DNA of 64,000 bases. Source: Arthrobacter hankyongi. GTDB taxonomy: Bacteria; Actinomycetota; Actinomycetes; Actinomycetales; Micrococcaceae. The notes beneath the pieces were generated by a model, which saw only the letters and a program-made list of their open reading frames with translations, ran no database searches and was not told where the DNA came from. Position 1 is the first letter of the stretch; each line of letters begins with the position of its first letter. Below are positions 25,577 through 34,687 of the stretch, piece after piece. Made by a program: the position numbers and the translations under genes. The stretch lies in contig NZ_JAKLTQ010000014.1 in assembly GCF_022012395.1 (NCBI RefSeq), forward strand, positions 1 to 64,000, given 5' to 3'.

Positions 25577-26029
25577 GTGGCCGAAGCCCCTTCCGTGAAG
25601 CTGGACGAAATCGACCGGCGGATCCTGGCCGAACTCACCCGGGACGGCAGGCTGTCGGTGACGGCCGTGGCCGAAAACGTGCACATTTCGCGCGCCCACG
25701 CATATTCACGGATTGCGCGCCTGACCGAATCCGGCGTGCTGACCAAGTTCACCGCGCTGGTGGACCCGATCAAGGCCGGGCTGCGGGCGTCCGCCTATGT
25801 GACCCTGAAGCTGCGCCAGCACTCCTGGCGGGCGCTGAAGGACGCACTCAGGGCCATCCCGGAGGTGCACCACATCGCCCTGGTGGGCGGAAACTTCGAC
25901 GTCATCCTGCTGGTCCGCGCGGTGGACAATGTGGACCTGCGCCGGGTCATCTTCGACCAGATCCAGTCCATGCCCGGTATCATCGATACGCAGACCTTCC
26001 TGGTCTTCGAGGACATGGACACCCGGTGA
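25577..26029 (+). CDS. bkdR: Lrp/AsnC-family regulator, probable bkd regulator
   Basis: A 150-residue protein of normal Lrp size: an N-terminal winged HTH (KLDEIDRRILAELTRDGRLSVTAVAENVHISRAHAYSRIARL, about 8-50), then the RAM ligand-binding domain (TLKLRQHSWRALKDAL ... VHHIALVGGNFDVILLV). Lrp proteins bind amino acids and form octamers. The open frame extends to TTG 25526, but GTG 25577 with GAGG nine bases upstream gives the family-typical length. A TATTCT box at 25520-25525 is a possible -10. Divergence from bkdA suggests it controls that operon; the symbol is by context. Confidence 0.85.
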   Translation: MAEAPSVKLDEIDRRILAELTRDGRLSVTAVAENVHISRAHAYSRIARLTESGVLTKFTALVDPIKAGLRASAYVTLKLRQHSWRALKDALRAIPEVHHIALVGGNFDVILLVRAVDNVDLRRVIFDQIQSMPGIIDTQTFLVFEDMDTR

Positions 26030-26053
26030 CGGGCAACGAAAAGGATCGCACGC

Positions 26054-26560
26054 GTGGCAGAAAACAACACGGCAACAGGGCAGCTGCATGACATCGGCCT
26101 GACCATGCTCGATGGCGCTGAGGCGAGTTTCGGGGATTTCAAGGGCAAGACCGTCCTGGTGGTCAACGTCGCGTCCAAGTGCGGCCTGACCCCGCAGTAC
26201 GGGGACCTGGAGGCACTGCAGCGCAAGTACCAGGACCAGGCCTTCACGGTGCTGGGCGTGCCCTGCAACCAGTTCAAGGGCCAGGAGCCGGGCAGCTCGG
26301 AGCAGATCCAGGAATTCTGCAGCGTCACCTACGGCGTGACGTTCCCGTTGACCGCGAAGGCCGACGTCAACGGCGCCGCACGCCATCCGCTGTACACGGC
26401 CCTGACCAGCTTCCGCACGGACGAACTGCAGGACGAGATCACCTGGAACTTCGAAAAGTTCCTGGTCAGCGGCGAGGGCGAGGTCCTCGCCCGGTTCTCC
26501 CCGAAGACCGCTCCGGATTCCCCCGAGGTCATCGCGGCCATCGAGTCCGCACTCAACTGA
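26054..26560 (+). CDS. glutathione peroxidase family protein
   Basis: A 168-residue thioredoxin-fold peroxidase. Motifs are VVNVASKCGLTPQY (peroxidatic Cys in place of selenocysteine), VLGVPCNQFKGQEPGSSEQI (Gln and second Cys) and ITWNFEKFLV (Trp and Asn of the catalytic tetrad). Actinobacterial members usually use thioredoxin or mycothiol-linked reduction rather than glutathione. GTG 26054 has AAAGGA upstream. It follows the Lrp gene by 24 bp and may be co-transcribed; a perfect terminator follows. Confidence 0.92.
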   Translation: MAENNTATGQLHDIGLTMLDGAEASFGDFKGKTVLVVNVASKCGLTPQYGDLEALQRKYQDQAFTVLGVPCNQFKGQEPGSSEQIQEFCSVTYGVTFPLTAKADVNGAARHPLYTALTSFRTDELQDEITWNFEKFLVSGEGEVLARFSPKTAPDSPEVIAAIESALN

Positions 26561-26577
26561 CCCCCGCCTGACGCAGG

Positions 26578-26619
26578 AAAGCCAGCCGCCGCCGGATTTC
26601 TCCGGCGGCGGCTGGCTTT
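26578..26619 (+). terminator. strong intrinsic terminator
   Basis: Perfect 19-base arms (26578-26596 and 26601-26619) with a TTTC loop; the hairpin starts with AAAGCC and ends with GGCTTT followed by C's. It ends the peroxidase transcript. The remaining 26620-26866 shows no gene or clear signal to me. Confidence 0.85.
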
Positions 26620-26866
26620 CCCCTCGGGACCGGGGCGCTGCCGCCCCGCTCCTGGCCTGGGCGGTTCCCCTGACTGGTGGCAGCCGCGGGCGCGGCCGCC
26701 CTCCCCCATAAGGCGCTCCTTGAGGGAACCACGGGCCTTTCGCAAATTGCCGCCGGATCCGGCTTCCCGCCCCGGGCAGGCAATTCGATGGACAAATCCT
26801 CCTCGGCAGCCCCGCCGCCGTCAAGGCTTCCCGGCGGAAATACCGTGGCTGATTAAAGCTTTGATA

Positions 26867-27652
26867 TCAGGCCAGACCCTTGAACACCGGCCTGCGCTTC
26901 TCCTGGAAGGCTTTGAACCCTTCGGCGTAGTCCTCGCTCTTGCACAGTTGGCCCTGGGCCACGTTCTCCTCCTCGGTGGCCAGCCACAGGCCCAGCCGCT
27001 GGTCCCGGATGTGCGCCACGAGCTCCTTGGACGCCCGGAATGCCCCGGTGGCGCCGTCCGCGACCCGGGCCACGATGGCCCGGGTGCTGGCCAGCAGTTC
27101 CTCGGCCGGCATCGCCCGGCTGAACAGGCCGGAGGCCACCGCCTCGCGGCCGCTCATCAGCTCGGCGGTGTAGATCAGGTCCAGGGTCCGGTGCGCGCCC
27201 AGGCGCTCGGTGAACAGCCAGTGCCCGCCCGAGTCCAGCGTCGCGCCCAGGTTGGCGAACGGCGAACCGATCTTCGCATTTTCCGCCACGTAGACGACGT
27301 CGGTGGCGATCAGCAGGCCCAGCCCGACGCCGAGCGCCGGCCCCTGCACGGCGGCGAAGGTGGGCGCCGGAAAGGCGGCCATCTTCTGCAGCAGCGGAGT
27401 GACCAGGTTGCCCAGGTAGTTGTAGGCGTCATCGGTCGCCGGCACGACGCCGGCGATGTCCCGGCCGGCGCAAAAGCCGCGGCCCTCGCCGCGCAGCAGC
27501 AGCGCACGGACGCTGCCGCCGGCAGCGGCGGCCGCGGCGTCGTCGTACGCCGCACCCAGGTCGATGAGCGCCTGCTCGTCCAGCGCATTCATCTTCTGCG
27601 GTGCATTGAGCACCACCTCGGCAACATTGTTCTCAATCTTGAGCTCGATCAT
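26867..27652 (-). CDS. paaG: 1,2-epoxyphenylacetyl-CoA isomerase (crotonase family)
   Basis: A 261-residue crotonase-fold enzyme. It carries the oxyanion-hole segments GFCAGRDIAG and VQGPALGVGLGLLIATD. The first hydratase glutamate is absent (GVGLGLL instead of GGG-E-L), and the second site reads LGATLDSGGHW with Asp, as in PaaG isomerases that convert ring-epoxide to oxepin-CoA. That residue pattern and its place after paaABCDE support PaaG. The start is ATG 27652 with AAGGAG upstream; the longer frame upstream is a repeat region. A 146-bp gap with nested palindromes separates it from paaE. Confidence 0.8.
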   Translation of the reverse strand: MIELKIENNVAEVVLNAPQKMNALDEQALIDLGAAYDDAAAAAAGGSVRALLLRGEGRGFCAGRDIAGVVPATDDAYNYLGNLVTPLLQKMAAFPAPTFAAVQGPALGVGLGLLIATDVVYVAENAKIGSPFANLGATLDSGGHWLFTERLGAHRTLDLIYTAELMSGREAVASGLFSRAMPAEELLASTRAIVARVADGATGAFRASKELVAHIRDQRLGLWLATEEENVAQGQLCKSEDYAEGFKAFQEKRRPVFKGLA

Positions 27653-27686
27653 GCTCACCTGGTTCTCCTTGCTTCGGACGGACGAG

Positions 27687-27790
27687 GCCGGACATGCCTT
27701 CGGGAAAGGCGGCTTTAATATTTCCTGCGAGCTCTGCGAGCCGGAAATTTCGTTGCCGCCGGCCGAAGGCATGTCCGGCTGGCGGCAACG
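27687..27790. repeat. nested palindromes in the paaE-paaG gap
   Basis: A perfect 17-base inverted repeat, GCCGGACATGCCTTCGG (27687-27703) with CCGAAGGCATGTCCGGC (27763-27779), spans a 59-base loop. Its right arm also lies inside a second hairpin, CGTTGCCGCCGGCC with GGCTGGCGGCAACG (about 27751-27790, one mismatch). The two structures cannot form together. The region lies inside the paa operon, so it could be an internal attenuator or a relic of a small mobile element. Confidence 0.7.
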
Positions 27791-27798
27791 GCCACATC

Positions 27799-28965
27799 CT
27801 AGGCGTCGTAGTCTACGGTGATTTCGTCGCTGGTCGGATGGGTCTGGCAGGTCAGCACGTAGCCGCGCTCGATCTCCTCCGGCTCCAGCGCATAGTTCTC
27901 GTCCATTTCGAACGTGCCGGACACCACCTTGGCGCGGCAGGTGCCGCAGACACCGCCGGCGCACGCGAACGGAACATCCGGGCGCACCCGCAGCGCCGCG
28001 TTGAGCACGGACTCACGGGCATGCTTGGGGCTGGCCACGGTGCCGGACAATCCGTCCAGGCGGAAGTTGATCGCGAAGTTGTCCGCATTCGGGTCCACCT
28101 CGACCGGCCGGCCGATGCTGCCCTGCGGCTTGGTGGGTTCGCCGGTGCTGAACAGTTCGTAACGGACCTTCTCGGCGGACACCCCGCGCTCGGCCAGGGT
28201 GTCCCGGACCAGCTGGACCAGCTCGAACGGCCCGCAGAGGAACCACTCGTCCACGTCGTCGGTGCGCAGGACGTTGTCGAACAGGCTGGTCAGCTTTTCG
28301 GCGTCGATCCGGCCGGACAGCAGCGGCGAGATGCGCTGTTCGCGCGAGAGCACGTGGTGCAGCGCGAAGCGGGAGGGGTACTTGTCCTTCAGGTCAGCCA
28401 GTTCCTCCACGAACATCACGTCCATGGCGGCCTTGTTGGCGTAGACCAGGTCGAAGCGGACGTGGTCGTTGGCGGCCAGCACGGTGCGCGCGATGGAGAT
28501 CACCGGGGTAATGCCCGAGCCGGCGGCAAAGGCTACGAAGACGTCCTCGTTGTCCGTGTCGATGTCCTCGGGGCGGTTCAGCGACGTCATCTGGTGCTTG
28601 GAGATGAACGCACCGGCCGGGCTCATCACGTCCAGTACGTCGCCGGCCCTGAGGTTGTCGTTGGCCCAGTTCGAAAACAGCCCGCCCAGGTCCCGCTTGA
28701 TCGCCACGCGGATCTCGCCGGGTGTGGGCTCGGCGCAGATGGAATAGCTGCGGCGGACTTCCTTGCCCTCCAGCTGGGTGCGCAGGGCAACATACTGGCC
28801 CGGAATGTAGTCGAACTGTCCGTGCAGCTCATCGGGGACGGCGAAGGTGACCTCAATCGCCTCGTCGGTGAGACGGCGGACATCAGCGACGGCGAGCGGA
28901 TGGAAGCTGCCCCGGCGCTTGGCAGCGGAGTCGGCCGCGGAGGCCTCGGGGGTTGAAGTAGTCAT
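27799..28965 (-). CDS. paaE: phenylacetyl-CoA epoxidase reductase subunit
   Basis: A 388-residue electron-transfer subunit. It has an FAD-binding ferredoxin reductase domain (about 20-125; RRSYSICAEP), an NADPH-binding domain (about 130-250; FAAGSGITPVISI, LVYANKAAMDVMF, WFLCGPFELVQ), and a C-terminal plant-type [2Fe-2S] domain with the CAGGVCGTCRAKVV cluster ligands and a last Cys in VLTCQTHPTS. It passes electrons from NADPH to the PaaA di-iron site. The ATG immediately follows the paaD TAG. Confidence 0.95.
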   Translation of the reverse strand: MTTSTPEASAADSAAKRRGSFHPLAVADVRRLTDEAIEVTFAVPDELHGQFDYIPGQYVALRTQLEGKEVRRSYSICAEPTPGEIRVAIKRDLGGLFSNWANDNLRAGDVLDVMSPAGAFISKHQMTSLNRPEDIDTDNEDVFVAFAAGSGITPVISIARTVLAANDHVRFDLVYANKAAMDVMFVEELADLKDKYPSRFALHHVLSREQRISPLLSGRIDAEKLTSLFDNVLRTDDVDEWFLCGPFELVQLVRDTLAERGVSAEKVRYELFSTGEPTKPQGSIGRPVEVDPNADNFAINFRLDGLSGTVASPKHARESVLNAALRVRPDVPFACAGGVCGTCRAKVVSGTFEMDENYALEPEEIERGYVLTCQTHPTSDEITVDYDA

Positions 28966-29505
28966 CTAGAGCACCTTGAAATAGTCGAAAGGTTCTTTGC
29001 AGTCGTTGCACTGGTACAGCGCCTTGCAGGAGGTGGACCCGAAGCGGGTGATCTCCCGGGTGTTCAGCGAGTTGCAGCGCGGGCATTTCACGCTCAGGCC
29101 CAGGCGCACCGGTCCGGTGCGGACCCCGGCCAGACCGGTCGGCGGCGCGATGCCGTACTGCTCGAGCTTGGCCTTGCCCTCGCCCGTCATCCAGTCGGTG
29201 GTCCAGGCCGGGGCCAGGACCAGCTTCACCCGCACGTCCGCATAGCCGTGCCGGCCCAGCGCCGCCACGATGTCGTCCCGGATGGTGTCCATCGCCGGGC
29301 AGCCGGAGTAGGTCGGCGTGATGGTGACCTCGACCGCCGGGGTGCCGGCGGCGTCGTACTCCCCGGGCACCACGGCCACGGCGCGCAGGATACCCAGGTC
29401 CTCGATGGTCAGGACGGGGATCTCCGGGTCGCAGATCGTCGCGGCGATATCCCAGGCTTTGGCGGCCGGCGCTTCCGCGGGCCGGACTGCAGTATTAGTG
29501 GACAT
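28966..29505 (-). CDS. paaD: phenylacetyl-CoA epoxidase maturation subunit
   Basis: A 179-residue protein with an N-terminal MIP18/DUF59 domain (CDPEIPVLTIEDLGILR, ITPTYSGCPAMDTIRDDI) and a C-terminal zinc-ribbon (VKCPRCNSLNT ... YQCNDCKEPFDYFKVL). PaaD proteins are thought to help mature the metal centres of the epoxidase. It overlaps neither neighbour and lies tightly between paaC (15 bp) and paaE. Confidence 0.95.
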   Translation of the reverse strand: MSTNTAVRPAEAPAAKAWDIAATICDPEIPVLTIEDLGILRAVAVVPGEYDAAGTPAVEVTITPTYSGCPAMDTIRDDIVAALGRHGYADVRVKLVLAPAWTTDWMTGEGKAKLEQYGIAPPTGLAGVRTGPVRLGLSVKCPRCNSLNTREITRFGSTSCKALYQCNDCKEPFDYFKVL

Positions 29506-29520
29506 GGCTGTGCCGGTCTC

Positions 29521-30348
29521 CTACCAGGTGGCGCCGGGATGTTCGCGGGCGACGACCTGCATCTCCGCCAGGAGGTAGCCCAGGTGCTCGCTGTGCCGGG
29601 TGCCGCGGTTGCCGGTCATGGCCGGCTGCACGTCCGGGACCTCCAGCGTGGCCTCGCCCAGGACCTGGGCCAGCAGCGCGTCGAAGGGAGCGCGCAGTTC
29701 CGAGGGGCGCACGGCCACGCCGGGCAGCCGCTCGATCAGCTCGTCGTCGACGAACAGCTCGTGCACGTACGGCCAGACGGAGTTCAGGCCCTCCTGCATG
29801 CGGCGGTGCGATTCCTCGGTGCCGTCGCCCAGGCGCAGCGTCCACTGGATGGCGTGGTCGCGGTGGTAGTCCACTTCCTTGAGCGACTTGGCCGCGATGG
29901 CCGCCAGGGTTTCGTCGGCCGAGTCCACCAGCCGCGAGTAGAGCTCGTGCTGGTAGATGGAGAAGACCAGCTGGCGCGCGATGGTCTTGCCGAAGTCACC
30001 GTTGGGCTGCTCGACCAGGAAGCAGGACCGGAATTCGCTCTCCTGGCGCCAGTAGGCCAGGTCGTCCTCGCTCTTGCCCCAGGCCGAGCCGGCGTAGGTC
30101 AGGAAGGACCGGGCGTGCCCGAGCAGGTCCAGGGCGACGTTGCCCAGGGCGATGTCCTCTTCGATTTCCGGAGCCCGCGAAATCCACCAGCTCAGGCGCT
30201 GGGCCAGGATCAATGCGTCGTCGCCGAGGCGGAGGGCGTATTCGGCCACATCCTCGGAAACCTTGGTGCCGGCAGCCACCTGTTCGGCGATGTCCTCCGG
30301 GCGCAGGGCGTTGCCCGGGGTGATGCGGGTTGCGCTTTCGCCGCTCAC
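29521..30348 (-). CDS. paaC: phenylacetyl-CoA epoxidase structural subunit
   Basis: A 275-residue helical ferritin-like subunit that lacks a full di-iron site and supports PaaA. Recognisable segments are YALRLGDDALILAQRLSWW, LGNVALDLLGHARSFLTYAG, SLKEVDYHRDHAIQWTLRLGDGTEESHRRMQ and HLGYLLAEMQVVAREHPGATW. The start is GTG 30348, whose GTGA overlaps the paaB TGA by four bases, with GAAGGGG upstream inside paaB. The much longer open frame upstream is antisense noise. Confidence 0.94.
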   Translation of the reverse strand: MSGESATRITPGNALRPEDIAEQVAAGTKVSEDVAEYALRLGDDALILAQRLSWWISRAPEIEEDIALGNVALDLLGHARSFLTYAGSAWGKSEDDLAYWRQESEFRSCFLVEQPNGDFGKTIARQLVFSIYQHELYSRLVDSADETLAAIAAKSLKEVDYHRDHAIQWTLRLGDGTEESHRRMQEGLNSVWPYVHELFVDDELIERLPGVAVRPSELRAPFDALLAQVLGEATLEVPDVQPAMTGNRGTRHSEHLGYLLAEMQVVAREHPGATW

Positions 30349-30701
30349 AGGTGCTTCACCCCTTCGCTCTTCTTGTAGTACATGGCATGGCGGTAGTCCT
30401 TGCCCTGCGGCGACTCGAAGAACGCCCCCTTGGCGTCCGGGTCGCTGGCCACAATGGCCGAGGCCGGGACCACCCAGAGGGAGACACCCTCGTTGCGCCG
30501 GGTGTACAGGTCGCGTGCATTGCGCACGGCCATCTCGGCATCCGGGGCATGGAGCGATCCGGCGTGTACGTGGGACAGGCCGCGTGCGGAACGGACGAAG
30601 ACCTCCCACAGCGGCCAGGAGCTGCGGTCCACCGGGTGGGCCGCCTCGGCCGCCGGCGTCTTGGCCGAAGTGCTCATTGCTGTCTGGTCTGATGTTGCCA
30701 T
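30345..30701 (-). CDS. paaB: phenylacetyl-CoA epoxidase small subunit
   Basis: A 118-residue subunit of the epoxidase. The conserved part is SSWPLWEVFVRSARGLSHVHAGSLHAPDAEMAVRNARDLYTRRNEGVSLWVV, followed by GKDYRHAMYYKKSEGVKHL. Its N-terminal 25 residues are a variable tail, and a second start at 30677 is possible. ATG 30701 abuts the paaA stop (TAA-ATG), and its 3' end overlaps paaC. Confidence 0.94.
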   Translation of the reverse strand: MATSDQTAMSTSAKTPAAEAAHPVDRSSWPLWEVFVRSARGLSHVHAGSLHAPDAEMAVRNARDLYTRRNEGVSLWVVPASAIVASDPDAKGAFFESPQGKDYRHAMYYKKSEGVKHL

Positions 30702-31688
30702 TTAGGCCACCTGTGCTTTCTGTGACTGCTTTGCGGCGTAGGCGGACGCGGCCTCGCGCACCCACGCACCGTTCTCGTGCGCCTCGCGGCGGCGTTCCAT
30801 CCGCTGCGCGTTGCAGGGACCGCGGCCCTTGAGGACTTCGTAGAATTCGTTCCAGTCCAGCTCGCCGTATTCCCATTTGCCGGTTTCCTCGTTGAACCGG
30901 ATCTGGTCATCGGGCAGGGTCAGGCCCAGGACCTTGACCTGCTCCTGGATCATGCCCACGAAGCGCTGGCGCAGCTCGTCGTTCGAGAACCGCTTGATGT
31001 TCCAGCGCATGGACTGCTGCGAGTTCGGCGATTCGTCGTCGTTCGGGCCGAACATCATCAGGGCCGGGGCGTAGAAGCGGTTGATGGCGTCCTGCGCCAT
31101 CTGCTTCTGCGCCTCGGTGCCGTTGGCCAGCTCGAGCAGGATCTCGAAGCCCTGGCGCTGGTGGAAGGACTCTTCCTTGCACACGCGCACCATCGCCCGG
31201 CCGTAGGGGCCGTAGGAGGCCCGGCAGAGCGGCACCTGGTTGACGATCGCGGCGCCGTCGACCAACCAGCCGATCGCCCCCATGTCCGCCCAGGTCAGGG
31301 CCGGATAGTTGAAGATCGAGGAGTACTTGGCCTTGCCTGTCAGCAGCTGGTCGAAGAGCTCCTCGCGCGGGGTGCCCAGCGTCTCGGCCGCGGAATAGAG
31401 GTACAGGCCGTGGCCCGCCTCGTCCTGCACCTTGGCCATCAGGATCGCCTTGCGCTTGAGCGACGGGGCGCGGGTGATGAAGTTGGCCTCCGGCTGCATG
31501 CCGATGATCTCCGAATGCGCATGCTGGGAAATCTGCCGGGTCAGGGTCTTGCGGTATCCCTCGGGCATCCAGTCCGCCGGCTCGATCCGCGAGTCGTCGG
31601 CGATGATCTTGTCGAAGTACGCCTGACCGGCCTGGTCCTCTTCGGACCCAACCGCATGCAGGTCACGCACATCCGTCTGCGTTGCCAT
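30702..31688 (-). CDS. paaA: phenylacetyl-CoA epoxidase catalytic subunit
   Basis: A 328-residue di-iron oxygenase subunit that epoxidises the ring of phenylacetyl-CoA. The ferritin-like core supplies iron ligands in the EANFI region, [15 protein letters not shown] (ExxH) and [17 protein letters not shown] (ExxH). [21 protein letters not shown] closes the conserved region. ATG 31688 with GAGGTGG upstream fits the family start. It is the first gene of paaABCDEG and has a sigma-70-like promoter overlapped by an operator. Confidence 0.96.
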   Translation of the reverse strand: MATQTDVRDLHAVGSEEDQAGQAYFDKIIADDSRIEPADWMPEGYRKTLTRQISQHAHSEIIGMQPEANFITRAPSLKRKAILMAKVQDEAGHGLYLYSAAETLGTPREELFDQLLTGKAKYSSIFNYPALTWADMGAIGWLVDGAAIVNQVPLCRASYGPYGRAMVRVCKEESFHQRQGFEILLELANGTEAQKQMAQDAINRFYAPALMMFGPNDDESPNSQQSMRWNIKRFSNDELRQRFVGMIQEQVKVLGLTLPDDQIRFNEETGKWEYGELDWNEFYEVLKGRGPCNAQRMERRREAHENGAWVREAASAYAAKQSQKAQVA

Positions 31689-31729
31689 GGTGGCCACCTC
31701 ACTGTGTGGATTGGAAGCTTGGAAATATT

Positions 31730-31774
31730 TACCGACCGTTCGTTCAGGATATAGTCCCGCAGAAGCCCCGTCAA
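31730..31774 (-). promoter_or_regulatory. paaA promoter with overlapping PaaR-type operator
   Basis: On the minus strand TTGACG (31774-31769), a 17-bp spacer and TATCCT (31751-31746) form a good promoter. The operator TACCGACCGTTCGTTCA (31730-31746) covers the likely transcription start, a layout that fits repression. Related sites precede paaI, paaR, paaZ and paaJ. Confidence 0.75.
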
Positions 31775-31821
31775 GAACAGCGGCGCCCACCCCGGGCCCG
31801 GACCTGCCCTTCCCCAGGCCC

Positions 31822-31889
31822 CCGGAACTTGGGCGGGATAGTTGTCGTTTTGGCGGGTCATAACAGCATCTATCCCGCCCAAGTTCCGG
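31822..31889. repeat. palindromic repeat, family member 1
   Basis: Perfect 19-base arms CCGGAACTTGGGCGGGATA (31822-31840) and its complement (31871-31889) around a 30-base centre. The arms share AACTTGGGCGGGATA with the repeat at 48817-48876, and the centre still keeps ATAACAGCATC from it. Here it lies between the divergent paaA and ptrB genes. Confidence 0.85.
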
Positions 31890-31929
31890 TAGTGGGGCGG
31901 GCCGCTGGGCCGGTCTATATATTGGTGCC

Positions 31930-34140
31930 ATGATGCACACCGCCGATACCGCCGCCCTGCCTGCCGACGACGGTGCGTCCCGCTTGGCCGCGGCGCACCC
32001 TCCCGTCCCGCGGAAAGCGCCGGTCGAACGGCGCCACCACGGCGACGTCTTCGTGGACAACTACGAATGGCTGCGGGCCAAGGAGGATCCCGCCGTCGTC
32101 GCCCATTTGGAGGCGGAAAACGCCTACACCGAGGCGGTGACCGGGCACCAGCAGCCGCTGCGCGAGGCGATCTTCAACGAGATCAGGAGCCGCACGCAGG
32201 AGACCGACCTCTCCGTGCCGATGCGCAAGGACGGCTGGTGGTACTACAACCGGATGCAGGAGGGCAAGCAGTACGCCATCCACTGCCGCGTGCAGGCCCG
32301 GGACACCGGGGACCTGGCCGCGGACTGGACGCCCCCGCAGGTGGATCCGGGCACCGCGGTCCCCGGCGAACAGCTGCTGCTCGACGGCAATGCCGAGGCG
32401 GAAGGCATGCCCTTCTTTGCGCTCGGCGGCACGGCCGTGACCAAGGACGGGAACCTTTTCGCCTATGCGGTGGACAACTCCGGGGACGAACGGTTCACCC
32501 TGCGGATCAAGGACCTGCGCAGCGGGCAGCTGCTGCCGGACGTAGTGGAGAACGTCTTCTACTCACCGGCCTTCTCCCCCGACGGCAGCCGCGTCTTCTA
32601 CACCGTGGTGGACCAGACCTGGCGCCCGCATCAGGTGAAATGCCATGTCCTGGGCACCTCGGTGGAGGCCGACACGGTCATCCACCAGGAAGACGACCCG
32701 GCGATGTGGACCGGTTTCGACCTCTCCGCGGACCGCCGCCACCTGGTGGTCTCAATCAGCTGCTCGGAGTACAGCGAGACTCGATTGCTGGACTTCGCGG
32801 ACCAGGACTCCGGCCTGCGCACGCTGATTCCCCGCGCCGAACGCATCCTCTACGACGCCGAGCCGTTCCTGCTGGACGGCCGGCAGATGGTGCTGCTGAC
32901 GCACAACAAGGACGCGGTCAATTCGATGGTCTCGCTCGCGGCCCTGGCGGAGTTCGACAAGCCGGTGGCCGAGCAGGAGTGGGCCACCGTGGTGGCGCAC
33001 GACGACGCCGTGCGCGTCAACGGCGCCGGCGTCACCGCCAGCCACGTAGTGCTGTCGGTGCGCAAGGACACCATCGAACGGGTCCAGGCCATCCCGCTGG
33101 CCGGGCTGGGCACCGGTGCTCAGGCCGCCCCGGCGGAGCCCGGCTTCGACGAGCAGCTGTTCACCGCCGGCTTCTCGGGCTCGGACTACGAGGCTCCGGT
33201 GGTCCGCCTCAGCTACACTTCCTTCTTCACTCCGCCGCGCGTCTACGACTACGAGCTGGCCACAGGCCGGCTGTGGCTGCGCAAGGAGACCCCGGTGCTG
33301 GGCGGCTACGACCGCAGCGCCTACGTGGCCGGACGCGAATGGGCCACGGCGCAGGACGGGACCAGGATTCCGCTCTCCGTGCTGCGCCGCGCCGGCGTGC
33401 GGCAGGACGGTTCGAACCCCGCCCTCGTCTATGCCTACGGCAGCTACGAGCACAGCATGGATCCGTGGTTCAGCACCGCGCGGCTGTCGCTGCTGGACCG
33501 CGGCGTCGTGATGGTCATCGCCCACGTCCGCGGCGGCGGCGAAATGGGCCGGAAGTGGTACGACGACGGCAAGAAGCTGCGGAAGAAGAACACCTTCACC
33601 GACTTCGTGGACGCCACCGACTGGCTGGCCGCCTCCGGATGGGCCGACCCGGCGCGGATCGCCGCCATGGGCGGCTCGGCCGGCGGCCTGCTGATGGGGG
33701 CGGTGGCCAATCTGGCGCCCGAAAAGTATGCGGCGATCCTGGCCCAGGTGCCGTTCGTGGACCCCCTGACCTCGATCCTTGACCCGGAGCTGCCGCTCTC
33801 GGCCCTGGAGTGGGAGGAATGGGGCAATCCGATCGAGGACCCCGCGGTGTATGCCTACATGAAGTCCTACAGCCCGTACGAGAACATCCGGCCGGTGCCG
33901 TATCCGCGGATCGCCGCGGTGACCAGCTTCAACGACACCCGCGTGCTCTATGTGGAGCCGGCCAAGTGGGTAGCCCGGCTGAGGGAGCTGGGCACCGGCA
34001 GCGAGCCGGTCGTGCTCAAGACCGAGATGGACGCCGGCCACGGCGGCGCCTCCGGCCGCTACGAGGCCTGGAAGGACGCCGCCTGGGATTATGCCTTCGT
34101 ACTCGACGCGCTCTGCGCCGTCAAACCGGTGAACGTCTAA
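31930..34140 (+). CDS. ptrB: oligopeptidase B (S9 prolyl oligopeptidase family)
   Basis: A 736-residue cytosolic serine peptidase. The N-terminal beta-propeller region begins [26 protein letters not shown], a typical oligopeptidase B opening. The catalytic domain has the nucleophile in [35 protein letters not shown], and the terminal His in [12 protein letters not shown]. Family members cut short peptides after basic residues. ATG 31930 is six bases after TATATT, so the gene is probably leaderless; ATG 31933 is adjacent. Its link to phenylacetate metabolism is not evident. Confidence 0.92.
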   Translation: MMHTADTAALPADDGASRLAAAHPPVPRKAPVERRHHGDVFVDNYEWLRAKEDPAVVAHLEAENAYTEAVTGHQQPLREAIFNEIRSRTQETDLSVPMRKDGWWYYNRMQEGKQYAIHCRVQARDTGDLAADWTPPQVDPGTAVPGEQLLLDGNAEAEGMPFFALGGTAVTKDGNLFAYAVDNSGDERFTLRIKDLRSGQLLPDVVENVFYSPAFSPDGSRVFYTVVDQTWRPHQVKCHVLGTSVEADTVIHQEDDPAMWTGFDLSADRRHLVVSISCSEYSETRLLDFADQDSGLRTLIPRAERILYDAEPFLLDGRQMVLLTHNKDAVNSMVSLAALAEFDKPVAEQEWATVVAHDDAVRVNGAGVTASHVVLSVRKDTIERVQAIPLAGLGTGAQAAPAEPGFDEQLFTAGFSGSDYEAPVVRLSYTSFFTPPRVYDYELATGRLWLRKETPVLGGYDRSAYVAGREWATAQDGTRIPLSVLRRAGVRQDGSNPALVYAYGSYEHSMDPWFSTARLSLLDRGVVMVIAHVRGGGEMGRKWYDDGKKLRKKNTFTDFVDATDWLAASGWADPARIAAMGGSAGGLLMGAVANLAPEKYAAILAQVPFVDPLTSILDPELPLSALEWEEWGNPIEDPAVYAYMKSYSPYENIRPVPYPRIAAVTSFNDTRVLYVEPAKWVARLRELGTGSEPVVLKTEMDAGHGGASGRYEAWKDAAWDYAFVLDALCAVKPVNV

Positions 34141-34151
34141 CCCCCGGCAAC

Positions 34152-34198
34152 TTGACAGGGGCCGCCCCGGGGGTATTACCTAATGAACATTCGGTATA
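34152..34198 (+). promoter_or_regulatory. paaI-paaK promoter with operator-like site
   Basis: TTGACA (34152-34157), a 16-bp spacer and TATTAC (34174-34179) form a promoter. TGAACATTCGGTATATA (34184-34200) follows immediately and matches 12 of 17 positions of the paaZ operator, so it is the weakest member of the set. The leader has GAGAGG before the paaI ATG. Confidence 0.6.
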
Positions 34199-34216
34199 TA
34201 AAGTGAGAGGCCTCAC

Positions 34217-34687
34217 ATGACCGGCATTGATGTCGAAACTGCCCCCGCACCGGCCCCGGTGCACCCTGCCTTTGTCAACGACCAGGCTGCCCGCTGGCTG
34301 GGCGTCGAAGTCGTACGCGCCGAGTTTGGCGACGTCGTGATCCGGATGACCATCCGCGACGAGATGCTCAACGGCTTTGGCATGGCCCAGGGCGGGATGA
34401 TCTTCGCGTTCGCGGACGTGGCGTTCGCCTTGGCGTGCAATGACCCGCACGGCGACGGCAGCACGCTCACGGTGGCCAGCGGCGTCGACATTAATTTCCT
34501 GAACCCCGGATTCGCAGGCCGGCAGCTCACCGCAACGGCCCGGCTGATCGGCCAGTCCGGACGCAGCGGGCTGTTCGATATCCAGGTCACCCAGGAAACG
34601 GCCGGCGGCGAAGCCACCGTCCTCGCCGAAGCGCGCGGCCGCTCCCGCACCATTCCCACCCCCGTAGCACCAAGGACCGCTGAATGA
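34217..34687 (+). CDS. paaI: hydroxyphenylacetyl-CoA thioesterase
   Basis: A 156-residue hotdog-fold thioesterase. The family core is NGFGMAQGGMIFAFADVAFALACN, with the catalytic Asp in FAFADVAFA, then ASGVDINFLNPGFAGRQLTATARLI. PaaI releases CoA from dead-end ring-hydroxylated phenylacetyl-CoA products and so protects the CoA pool. Its stop overlaps the paaK start in ATGA, so the two are translationally coupled. Confidence 0.92.
   Translation: MTGIDVETAPAPAPVHPAFVNDQAARWLGVEVVRAEFGDVVIRMTIRDEMLNGFGMAQGGMIFAFADVAFALACNDPHGDGSTLTVASGVDINFLNPGFAGRQLTATARLIGQSGRSGLFDIQVTQETAGGEATVLAEARGRSRTIPTPVAPRTAE

Noticed and set aside
26620-26866. A possible small gene between the peroxidase terminator and paaG
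   Set aside because: No frame has a credible start, length or composition; the stretch is left as intergenic.
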